Part shown: in pieces, positions 1 through 4,791 of the stretch
How the letters are laid out: each line of letters begins with the position of its first letter
How positions within the stretch are numbered: the stretch's first letter is position 1
Source of the DNA: an uncultured Faecalibacterium sp.
Lineage (GTDB): Bacteria > Bacillota > Clostridia > Oscillospirales > Ruminococcaceae
Direction: 5' to 3'
DNA length: 5,793 nucleotides
NCBI GenBank assembly: GCA_900551435.1
Contig: URVW01000099.1
Location: 1 to 5,793 of the forward strand
Program-made: the position numbers and the translations under genes
The notes under the pieces: generated by a model
What the model saw: the letters and a program-made list of their open reading frames with translations, nothing else
Database searches by the model: none
Told to the model about the DNA's origin: nothing

Positions 1-2
1 TG

Positions 3-152
3 ATAACCTTCAACTATAAAGAAGGAACACAGACCGTCACCTTTGGAGAAGCGACAGAAGTTGCATCCGAGGGAAATGGTTCGGATTTGGATTGCATTCC
101 TGCACCAAAAATGGCAGCTTCAACAGAGGCTGTCTTTTTTGTTTTACTGTAG
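3..152 (+). CDS. Possible C-terminal tail of an unidentified protein (partial)
   Basis: The third forward frame stays open from the left edge to a TAG at 150-152, giving about 49 residues that begin ITFNYKEGTQTVTFGEATEV. That first half reads like ordinary soluble protein. The end, a hydrophobic VFFVLL, is only the translation of the T-run of the terminator at 113-140, which is unusual for a real C-terminus. The other two forward frames stop almost at once (TGA at 1-3, TAA at 17-19), so a gene from the left may instead end there and this stretch be untranslated. The minus strand is also open across it. The segment is more AT-rich than all other genes here. No family recognised. Confidence 0.3.
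   Translation: MTFNYKEGTQTVTFGEATEVASEGNGSDLDCIPAPKMAASTEAVFFVLL
113..140. terminator. Rho-independent terminator, possibly bidirectional
   Basis: GGCAGCTTC (113-121) pairs with GAGGCTGTC (126-134) around an AACA loop. The stem is 9 bp with two G-U pairs. On the plus strand it is followed by TTTTTT (135-140) and a further GTTTT, a classic intrinsic terminator. On the minus strand the hairpin is followed by TTTTT (the complement of 107-111), so it could also stop readthrough from birA, which converges from the right. Confidence 0.65.
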
Positions 153-173
153 TCTTTTTGTGGACGCACAACG

Positions 174-193
174 GCGGATAAGAGGACTTGAAC
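174..193 (-). other. tRNA 3'-end-like fragment, possible att-site footprint
   Basis: Read on the minus strand, these 20 nt fit the 3' part of a tRNA in order: G53, T-loop TTCAAGT, T-stem 3' strand CCTCT, and acceptor 3' strand TATCCGC. It is similar in style to bacterial tRNA-Leu 3' ends. The bases before it (TACT) do not pair with the T-stem strand, no 5' acceptor half is present upstream, and no CCA follows (CGTTG). It is therefore not a working tRNA. Tyrosine integrases often duplicate just such a 3' fragment, so it could be the distal att repeat of an integrated element, a tRNA relic, or chance. About 128 nt (153-280) around it hold no credible gene. Confidence 0.3.
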
Positions 194-241
194 AGTACAG
201 GATCTTTTCCGGATGACCCCAACCCGCGCAGTTGGACCTAG

Positions 242-272
242 AAAAACCGCCCGCATGACCATGGACAGCGGT
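242..272 (-). terminator. Weak candidate terminator after birA
   Basis: On the minus strand, ACCGC (complement of 268-272) and GCGGT (complement of 246-250) can form a 5-bp stem over a 17-nt loop, followed by TTTT (complement of 242-245). It starts 8 nt after the birA stop codon. The loop is large and the stem short, so the stronger hairpin at 113-134 may be the true end of the birA transcript. Confidence 0.3.
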
Positions 273-280
273 GATTCGCT

Positions 281-1243
281 TTACTCCGTCCGCGTGGGCC
301 GGATGCTGACTTCGCCGTGGCGGAGCGCTTCCTGCCGTCCGCCCTCGCGCTCGACGACGAGACGCCCTGCGTCGTCGATGAAGAGCGCTTTGGCGGCATA
401 GGTCTCGCTGTTGGTGCAGACCGTGACCCAGTGGCCCGGGACGAAGCAGCGGGCGCGGTATTCGTCCAGACAGTCGAAGGCGGGGCAAAGGGAGAGCAGC
501 TCCCGGGCGATGGCTCCCGCCAGTGCGGCGCGGCTGACCGGGGACGGTCCGCCCGGAAAGAGACTGCCGGCCGTCCGGGCTAGCTCGTCCGGCCAGTCGG
601 CGGCGGTGGTGGTCAGGTTCAGGCCGATGCCCACGACCAGCCATTCGAGTTGGCCGCTTTCGATGTCGGTCCCGGCTTCGGTCAGGATGCCGCAGACCTT
701 TTTGCCCTGATAATACAGGTCGTTGACCCATTTGATGCCGAGTTCCAGCCCGCAGAGCGCTTTCACAACCCGCGCGACCGCCACCGCTGCGCCGATGGTG
801 ACCGTCTGGGCGTCAGCGGCGGACAGGCTGGGCCGAAGCAGAAGGGAGCAGTAAACACCCTTTCCGGCGGGGCTTTCGAACCGCCGCCCCAAGCGGCCCC
901 GTCCGGCGTTCTGCTGGCCGGTCAGAATCAGCGTGCCGTGGGGTGCGCCGGTCAGCGCCAGCTGCTTTGCGGTGAGGTTCGAGCTTTCCAGCGCGTCGTA
1001 ACAATAGACCGGGGCGGGGTACGGCCCTACTGCTTCCGCGCAGAAGGGGTCGCCGCCCAGCAGCCGATACCCCCGGCGGGGGGCCGAGTCCAGCGCGTAG
1101 CCCTGCGCGGTGAGGGAAAGCGCGGCCTTGTGGATGGCGGCGCGGCTCACGCCCAGCGTTTCCGCCAGCTGCTGGCCAGAGATGTAGCCGCCCTCTGCGG
1201 CGGAAAGGGCCTGCAGCAGGGCCTGTTTTGTGCTTTGCGCCAT
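281..1243 (-). CDS. birA: Bifunctional biotin repressor / biotin-[acetyl-CoA carboxylase] ligase
   Basis: Activates biotin as biotinyl-5'-AMP and transfers it to the target lysine of biotin-dependent carboxylases and decarboxylases. The holo form can also repress biotin genes. The 320-residue length fits the class with a DNA-binding domain. Residues about 5-60 are a winged helix-turn-helix (ISGQQLAETLGVSRAAIHKA, then a wing ending RRGYRL). The catalytic domain has the ATP/biotin loop GRGRLGR (114-120) and KWVNDL (171-176) with the expected catalytic lysine K171, followed by GxxVCGILTE. GIGLNL (205-210) is also typical. The usual STN motif is SSN (87-89), a conservative change. The last ~50 residues form the small SH3-like C-terminal domain. 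The ATG at 1243 is supported by AGGAGGG 7 nt upstream. It stands alone, divergent from the sigma operon, with no biotin synthesis or transport gene next to it. Confidence 0.95.
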   Translation of the reverse strand: MAQSTKQALLQALSAAEGGYISGQQLAETLGVSRAAIHKAALSLTAQGYALDSAPRRGYRLLGGDPFCAEAVGPYPAPVYCYDALESSNLTAKQLALTGAPHGTLILTGQQNAGRGRLGRRFESPAGKGVYCSLLLRPSLSAADAQTVTIGAAVAVARVVKALCGLELGIKWVNDLYYQGKKVCGILTEAGTDIESGQLEWLVVGIGLNLTTTAADWPDELARTAGSLFPGGPSPVSRAALAGAIARELLSLCPAFDCLDEYRARCFVPGHWVTVCTNSETYAAKALFIDDAGRLVVEREGGRQEALRHGEVSIRPTRTE

Positions 1244-1261
1244 GGACTTTCCCTCCTGAAA

Positions 1262-1290
1262 CTGTTATCATGATACTGTCATTATAACAG
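1262..1290. promoter_or_regulatory. Inverted repeat overlapping the birA promoter, candidate BirA operator
   Basis: CTGTTAT (1262-1268) and ATAACAG (1284-1290) are exact reverse complements separated by 15 nt. The repeat covers the birA -10 element and the expected transcription start, an ideal place for repression. BirA operators in other bacteria are long interrupted palindromes with TGTWAAC-like arms, so this resembles them. However, the arms here are about 3 bp closer together than the usual spacing, and the inner AC is replaced by AT. The spacer also contains the perfect 10-bp palindrome TATCATGATA (1266-1275). Autoregulation by BirA is inferred; another regulator could bind here. Confidence 0.5.
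1281..1289 (-). promoter_or_regulatory. Extended -10 promoter of birA
   Basis: The minus strand reads TGTTATAAT, a perfect extended -10 (TGnTATAAT). No good -35 is visible 16-18 bp upstream (around 1303-1310), as is common for extended -10 promoters. Transcription would start near 1273-1275, giving a leader of about 30 nt that contains the AGGAGGG ribosome binding site (1251-1257) before the birA ATG. Confidence 0.65.
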
Positions 1291-1325
1291 ATGCGGTCCC
1301 GTTTGGCTATGACTTCCCGGCTCTG

Positions 1326-1345
1326 AAAAATTTCTGCAGATTTTT
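1326..1345. repeat. Small AT-flanked palindrome in the divergent intergenic region
   Basis: AAAAA (1326-1330) and TTTTT (1341-1345) flank the perfect 8-bp palindrome TCTGCAGA (1333-1340), with two extra T residues on the left. The shape is that of a dyad protein-binding site, or a weak hairpin upstream of the sigma operon. No known regulator consensus is recognised. Confidence 0.25.
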
Positions 1346-1384
1346 GCAGGAAACCGTTGGGCTGGTTCGTATGAGAATACAGAA

Positions 1385-1403
1385 GGGCGGTGCAGAGCCG
1401 CCC
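1385..1403 (+). other. GC hairpin in the leader of the sigma operon
   Basis: GGGCGG (1385-1390) pairs perfectly with CCGCCC (1398-1403) over a 7-nt loop. No T-run follows, so it is not an intrinsic terminator. It ends about 11 nt before the AAGGAGG ribosome binding site of the sigma gene and could stabilise the leader or influence ribosome access. Confidence 0.35.
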
Positions 1404-1414
1404 CGTTGCGGAGA

Positions 1415-1436
1415 AAGGAGGTCCTGCGGAACATTG
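1415..1436 (+). promoter_or_regulatory. Ribosome binding site deciding the TTG start of the sigma factor
   Basis: AAGGAGG (1415-1421) is followed after 12 nt by an in-frame TTG (1434-1436). The frame is open further upstream to another TTG at 1344, but that would add 30 arginine- and proline-rich residues unlike the family and would translate through the leader hairpin and the ribosome binding site itself. The 12-nt spacing is longer than ideal, which with TTG suggests modest translation. Confidence 0.65.
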
Positions 1437-1964
1437 ACCACACTGGAATTCAACGCGCTGGTGCAGAAGTATCAGGGACTTGTCTACACGGTCTGCCATC
1501 AGCTGGTCCCGGATGCGGGCGATGCGCAGGACCTCGCACAGGAAACGTTTCTGGCGGCGTGGCGGGCCATTGACCGCTGCCCGCCCGGGTACGAAAAGCA
1601 ATGGCTGGCGCGCATCGCCTCGAACAAGGCGAAAGATTACCTGCGCAGCGCATGGGTACGGAAGGTGAACACTCCCGGCGACGAGGTGCTTGCGCTGGAA
1701 GGTGCGCCGCCCGGTTACGACCCCGAACAGAGCGTTCTGGACGCTCTCAGCGAAGAGACGCTGACCGAGATGATCCTGAACCTGCGGGAACCGTACAAAA
1801 CGCCCTGCCGCCTGATGCTGCTGGAACAGCACACCGCAGCCGAGGCGGCAAAGCTCTGCGGAAGACCGCAGAAAACGGTCGAAGCGCAGATCTACCGGGC
1901 CAAAAAGATGCTGGCGGAGCAGATCCGTCAGGAAAGGAGGAGCGAAGATGGAATTATTTCGTGA
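1434..1964 (+). CDS. ECF-type RNA polymerase sigma factor (sigma-70 family)
   Basis: Alternative sigma factor that directs RNA polymerase to a small regulon, normally held inactive by a partner anti-sigma factor. From the TTG start it has 176 residues, normal for the ECF class, which has only regions 2 and 4. Region 2 covers about residues 5-72: the core-binding helix DAQDLAQETFLAAWR (30-44) is highly characteristic, and WLARIASNKAKDYLRS (57-72) is the -10 recognition part. After an acidic, proline-containing linker, region 4 (about 106-166) has a helix-turn-helix, HTAAEAAKLCGRPQKTVEAQIYRAKKML, in two helices around GRPQKT, for -35 recognition. It overlaps the anti-sigma gene by 17 nt. A start at 1344 is less likely. 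Its target promoter and signal cannot be told from sequence. Confidence 0.93.
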   Translation: MTTLEFNALVQKYQGLVYTVCHQLVPDAGDAQDLAQETFLAAWRAIDRCPPGYEKQWLARIASNKAKDYLRSAWVRKVNTPGDEVLALEGAPPGYDPEQSVLDALSEETLTEMILNLREPYKTPCRLMLLEQHTAAEAAKLCGRPQKTVEAQIYRAKKMLAEQIRQERRSEDGIIS

Positions 1965-2448
1965 GGATGGCTGCCTGACCGACGAGGGGCTGCAAGCCGT
2001 GGTCCACGGCGGGCTGGATGAGCTGGGGCGGCTGGAAACGGCCGAACACCTTTCGTACTGCGACAGCTGTATGGACCGGTACACGGCCCTGCTGACCGCA
2101 GACGTGATGGAAACGCCGCCCAAGACGATGCGCAGCACGGTGATGAGCACCATCTGGGTGCGGCTGATGCAGAACACCTATGGCCGCGTCGCGGTGGCCA
2201 CGGTGGCGGCGGTGCTGGCGCTGTCGATGTGGAAAGCGGGCACGCTGGAACAGATCACAAATCTTGGCTCCGAACTGAAAACCGTTCTTCCGCCGGCGCA
2301 GAGCCAGCCGGCAGAGCAGGACCCGGGACCGCTGGGCAAGCCCATGGAAACGCGGGCAGACCGGGACTATCAAAGCAAACTCTCCGCTTCGCTCCAAAAG
2401 CTGCTGAACGGCTTGGGCCACAGCACGGACGCGAATCCAACTACTTGA
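1948..2448 (+). CDS. Membrane-anchored zinc-finger anti-sigma factor
   Basis: Likely binds and silences the ECF sigma factor encoded just upstream. The 166-residue protein starts with a cytoplasmic anti-sigma domain of the ZAS type: HLSYCDSC gives H34-x3-C38-x2-C41, the zinc-binding signature, preceded by the usual amphipathic helix (DELGRLETAEHL). One transmembrane helix follows, about residues 79-97 (RVAVATVAAVLALSMW). The remaining ~70 residues (proline-, glutamine- and glutamate-rich, ending in an SKLSASLQKLLNGL helix) would lie outside the membrane. This is the standard plan for anti-sigma factors that receive an envelope signal. The ATG has AAAGGAGG 7 nt upstream, and the gene begins 17 nt before the sigma stop codon, so the pair is translationally coupled. 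The zinc motif is clear; the partner is inferred from position. Confidence 0.85.
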   Translation: MELFREDGCLTDEGLQAVVHGGLDELGRLETAEHLSYCDSCMDRYTALLTADVMETPPKTMRSTVMSTIWVRLMQNTYGRVAVATVAAVLALSMWKAGTLEQITNLGSELKTVLPPAQSQPAEQDPGPLGKPMETRADRDYQSKLSASLQKLLNGLGHSTDANPTT

Positions 2449-2467
2449 GAAATGAGGGAATCGACCT

Positions 2468-3148
2468 ATGAAGAAAAACGGAATCCTGACCCTGCTGTTC
2501 GCGCTGATCCCGGGTGCGGGCGAAATGTATCAGGGCTATATGAAGCGCGGCCTGTCGGTCATCACGATGTTCTGCCTCTCGGTCGCCTTGGGCGCGTGGA
2601 CGCAGATCGGCATTTTCTATATCGGAATGCCCATCATCTATATGTACAGCTTTTTTGACACCTTCAACCTGCGGGCACAGGTCAGCCTTGGCACGGCTCC
2701 GGAGGACGACTATTTGGTCCACTTTGACCCCAAGGACAAGCGGCTCCAGCAGCTGCTGGCCGACAGCCACAAGCTGCTGGGCTGGGTGCTCATTGCAATG
2801 GGTGCGACGGTGGGATATCAGAACATCATCATGAACACGCTGGGCGATCTGCTGTGGCGCTGGGGCCAGAGCAGCCCCGTGTTCCGGGCACTCTATCTGG
2901 TCATGGACCAACTGCCGGAGGTCGTGGTGTGCGTGGCACTCATCGTCTGCGGCGTCTGGCTGGTGAGAGGTCCGCGCGCAGCCAAAAAGCCGAGCGTAGA
3001 AGCCGAACCTGCCGAAGAGGAATTTCAGGAGTATCAGCCGAAAGAGCATAAAAAGGTGGATGTTCATGCCATCCTGAGCAGCATCACCCGCAAGGACGCG
3101 GCCGAGGATGCAGAGACGGAGGACGAAGATGGAAGCGACGAGAACTGA
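2468..3148 (+). CDS. Multi-pass membrane protein of unknown function with acidic tail
   Basis: A 226-residue integral membrane protein. Hydrophobic segments lie at about 5-18, 29-46, 47-63, 103-121 and 149-166. The N-terminus, LTLLFALIPGAGEMYQGYMKRG, split by PGAG and MYQG, resembles the start of small TM2-like membrane proteins, which share a PGxGxxYxG pattern. A charged loop (about 75-102) follows the DTFN motif. The last ~60 residues are hydrophilic and end in a run of Asp and Glu (DAAEDAETEDEDGSDEN). The ATG has GAGGG (2454-2458) 9 nt upstream and lies 19 nt after the anti-sigma stop, so it belongs to the sigma operon. It might help signal sensing or be controlled by the sigma factor; nothing in the sequence settles this. 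No enzyme motif seen. Confidence 0.85.
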   Translation: MKKNGILTLLFALIPGAGEMYQGYMKRGLSVITMFCLSVALGAWTQIGIFYIGMPIIYMYSFFDTFNLRAQVSLGTAPEDDYLVHFDPKDKRLQQLLADSHKLLGWVLIAMGATVGYQNIIMNTLGDLLWRWGQSSPVFRALYLVMDQLPEVVVCVALIVCGVWLVRGPRAAKKPSVEAEPAEEEFQEYQPKEHKKVDVHAILSSITRKDAAEDAETEDEDGSDEN

Positions 3149-3968
3149 AACGGCTGCTGAGATGCCGAAAAACACCGCGCCCAAGCCGCCGAAAGACCCG
3201 CCCGTGCGCCGGGTGGGCAGCTTGACGCTGGGTGTCTGCTTGATCGCAGCCGGTGTGTTCTTCCTGAGCTATCATTTTATCCCGGAATCGGTCCGGCAGA
3301 TGGTGCTGGAAATCGCCCCGGCGGCGGGCCTGTGTCTGCTGGGCGGCGAGGTGCTGTACTTTGCGGCCAAGCCGCAGCGCTGGAAATACGATTTCCTGTC
3401 GGTTTTTATCTGTCTGGTGCTGATGGCGGGCTGCTTATGCATGAGTTTCCTTCCGATCGTTCTGAGCCGATACAGCCCGGAAAATGAGATGCGCGCGGTC
3501 CGAATTTCCCGGCTCTATGAGGATGCCCTGTATCAGTCGATCCAAAAAGAGGCGTCGGATGTTTCGCTGAAGGATATGACCGCATGGATGAACAGCTATT
3601 ACGGCGACGGCGAGACGCTGGAAGATGCCGCCGACGACCTGAACAGCGGCCTTGGAGTCCTGCGTGTGAATGTGGAGCTGTACGGCCCTTACGACCAGAA
3701 AGCTGCGTTTGCGCTGGACTGCCGCAAGCTGATGGATGTCGTCCAACAGCAGCGCGTTCAGCCGACCGTCATCACGTTCTATTATGAGGACGCGGATGCA
3801 AAAACGCCCAGCTATACCTTGAGCTTGAACAGCCGGGTCCAGATGGATTGGACCGCAGACAAGATGACCAAGGAAGTGGAGCAGGAGGACCTGTCAGACA
3901 CCGATGACGACGAGCCTGTTCCGGACGCGGAAGAAGCGCCGGACAGCGCCCCCACCGCCGAAGAATAA
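3129..3968 (+). CDS. Membrane protein of unknown function, last gene of the sigma operon
   Basis: A 279-residue protein with a proline/lysine-rich cytoplasmic-looking N-terminus (about 1-28), three hydrophobic helices at about 31-49, 60-80 and 88-112, then a mostly hydrophilic domain of ~140 residues (about 115-255). Its end is strongly acidic (DLSDTDDDEPVPDAEEAPDS). With three helices the N-terminus and the large domain fall on opposite sides of the membrane, so the domain may face outside if the lysine/arginine-rich N-terminus is inside. The domain has mixed helix and strand character (VLRVNVELYGPYDQ, PTVITFYYED) with no recognised motif. The ATG at 3129 is chosen because GGAGG (3118-3122) lies 6 nt upstream; an in-frame ATG at 3108 lacks such a site. 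It overlaps the previous gene by 20 nt. Hypothetical; a role in envelope sensing or response is only guilt by association. Confidence 0.85.
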   Translation: MEATRTETAAEMPKNTAPKPPKDPPVRRVGSLTLGVCLIAAGVFFLSYHFIPESVRQMVLEIAPAAGLCLLGGEVLYFAAKPQRWKYDFLSVFICLVLMAGCLCMSFLPIVLSRYSPENEMRAVRISRLYEDALYQSIQKEASDVSLKDMTAWMNSYYGDGETLEDAADDLNSGLGVLRVNVELYGPYDQKAAFALDCRKLMDVVQQQRVQPTVITFYYEDADAKTPSYTLSLNSRVQMDWTADKMTKEVEQEDLSDTDDDEPVPDAEEAPDSAPTAEE

Positions 3969-3974
3969 CTCCCC

Positions 3975-4028
3975 CAAATGCAAAAAGCACCCCGGAAGGC
4001 TGCAACCTTCCGGGGTGCTTTGCATTTG
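3975..4028. terminator. Long bidirectional terminator hairpin between convergent operons
   Basis: AAGCACCCCGGAAGG (3985-3999) pairs perfectly with CCTTCCGGGGTGCTT (4006-4020) over the 6-nt loop CTGCAA. After a 2-nt bulge (3983-3984) pairing continues with CAAATGCA (3975-3982) and TGCATTTG (4021-4028), for 23 bp in all. On the minus strand the GC stem is followed directly by TTTTT, so it is a canonical end for pflBA. On the plus strand the T-run is shorter (TTTGCATTTG) but it lies 7 nt after the last sigma-operon gene. Confidence 0.9.
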
Positions 4029-4041
4029 TTGAAAAGGGAGC

Positions 4042-4791
4042 TTAGCCGGGGTATCTCCGGACCTCCAGCAGCTCCTCAGCCCGCTGGACCTGTTCCGCGG
4101 TGGGCGGAACGGCGTCGGGCAGGGGGTACGAGATGCCAAGTTTCTGCCACTTGAACAGACCCAAGGTGTGGTAGGGAAGGACCTCCACCCTCTGGACCGT
4201 CTTGAGTGACCGGATGAAGTCTGCGGTCCTGCGCAGCCCCTCCTCGTCGTCGGTCAGTCCGGGGACCAGCACATGCCGGATCCAGAGCGGGATGCCGAGG
4301 TCCGAAAGGTGCTGTGCCATCGCAAGGATGTTGGCGTTGTCCCTGCCGGTGAGCTGGCGGTGTTTCTCGGGGTCGATCTCCTTGAGGTCAAGGATGACAA
4401 GACTGGTGGACTTCATGAGTTCGTCGAAGCGGGCAAGGGATTCCGGGTCCTGCCGGAAGGGTTCGCCCGCCGTGTCCAGCGCGGTGTGCACGCCTTTGGC
4501 GCGTGCCAACTGAAAGAACTTGGTCACAAATTCCATCTGCCGCAGCGGTTCGCCGCCGCTGACGGTGATGCCGCCCTTTTTGCCCCAGTAGTTGCGGTAG
4601 CGGTAGACGCGCTGGAACAGCTGTTCGGGCGTCCACTCCTCGCCGCCGTCTGCCCAAGTTTCAGGGTTGTGGCAGTATTTGCAGCGCAGGGCACAGCCCT
4701 GCAGAAAAACAACGAATCGAACGCCGGGGCCATCCACCGAGCCGAAGCTTTCCAGCGAGTGGATGTGCCCAACGGGATCACAGAACGGCAT
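4042..4791 (-). CDS. pflA: Pyruvate formate-lyase activating enzyme (radical SAM)
   Basis: Cytosolic iron-sulfur enzyme that uses S-adenosylmethionine to abstract a hydrogen from the conserved glycine of pyruvate formate-lyase, switching it on under anaerobic conditions. The 249-residue length is normal. It contains the radical SAM cluster motif C33-x3-C37-x2-C40 (GCALRCKYCHNPETW), the SAM-binding GGEP (79-82), and family hallmarks HSLESFGSVDGPGVRFVVFLQG at the start, split around the SVDGPG core, and VLPYHTLG near 204-211. It follows pflB and starts 14 nt before the pflB stop codon. No Shine-Dalgarno sequence is visible ahead of the ATG at 4791 (upstream reads TCTCCCGTACCTGCC), so translation probably depends on ribosomes finishing pflB. 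The gene ends 14 nt from the bidirectional hairpin. Confidence 0.97.
   Translation of the reverse strand: MPFCDPVGHIHSLESFGSVDGPGVRFVVFLQGCALRCKYCHNPETWADGGEEWTPEQLFQRVYRYRNYWGKKGGITVSGGEPLRQMEFVTKFFQLARAKGVHTALDTAGEPFRQDPESLARFDELMKSTSLVILDLKEIDPEKHRQLTGRDNANILAMAQHLSDLGIPLWIRHVLVPGLTDDEEGLRRTADFIRSLKTVQRVEVLPYHTLGLFKWQKLGISYPLPDAVPPTAEQVQRAEELLEVRRYPG

Noticed and set aside
219..235. CCAAC-N7-GTTGG hairpin downstream of birA
   Set aside because: Only 5 bp, with no T-run on either side; neither a terminator nor a recognised RNA element.
650..1273. 207-residue plus-strand open frame opposite birA
   Set aside because: BirA motifs on the other strand are unambiguous; this frame has no recognisable domain.
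1349..1374. GGAAACC followed by CGTATGA upstream of the sigma gene, like an autoregulated ECF promoter
   Set aside because: The spacer between GGAAAC and CGTA is 13 nt, about 3 nt shorter than the ~16 nt of SigW-type promoters, so half a helical turn mismatch makes it unlikely. Aligning orthologous upstream regions would decide.
1344..1433. Upstream TTG start that would lengthen the sigma factor by 30 residues
   Set aside because: The extra residues are unlike ECF N-termini, no ribosome site precedes the codon, and the extension runs through the hairpin and the AAGGAGG of the proper start.
813..2177. 454-residue open frame on the minus strand across birA, the intergenic region and the sigma genes
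   Set aside because: It overlaps well-supported genes in another frame, is rich in Arg, Pro and Ser as expected for GC-rich antisense translation, and spans two unrelated loci.
3108..3128. Earlier ATG for the last sigma-operon gene
   Set aside because: No ribosome site upstream, whereas GGAGG is placed 6 nt before the ATG at 3129.
2441..3184. 247-residue minus-strand open frame opposite the first membrane protein
   Set aside because: It mirrors the codon pattern of the sense gene, is full of His, Arg and Gln, and shows no domain or ribosome site.
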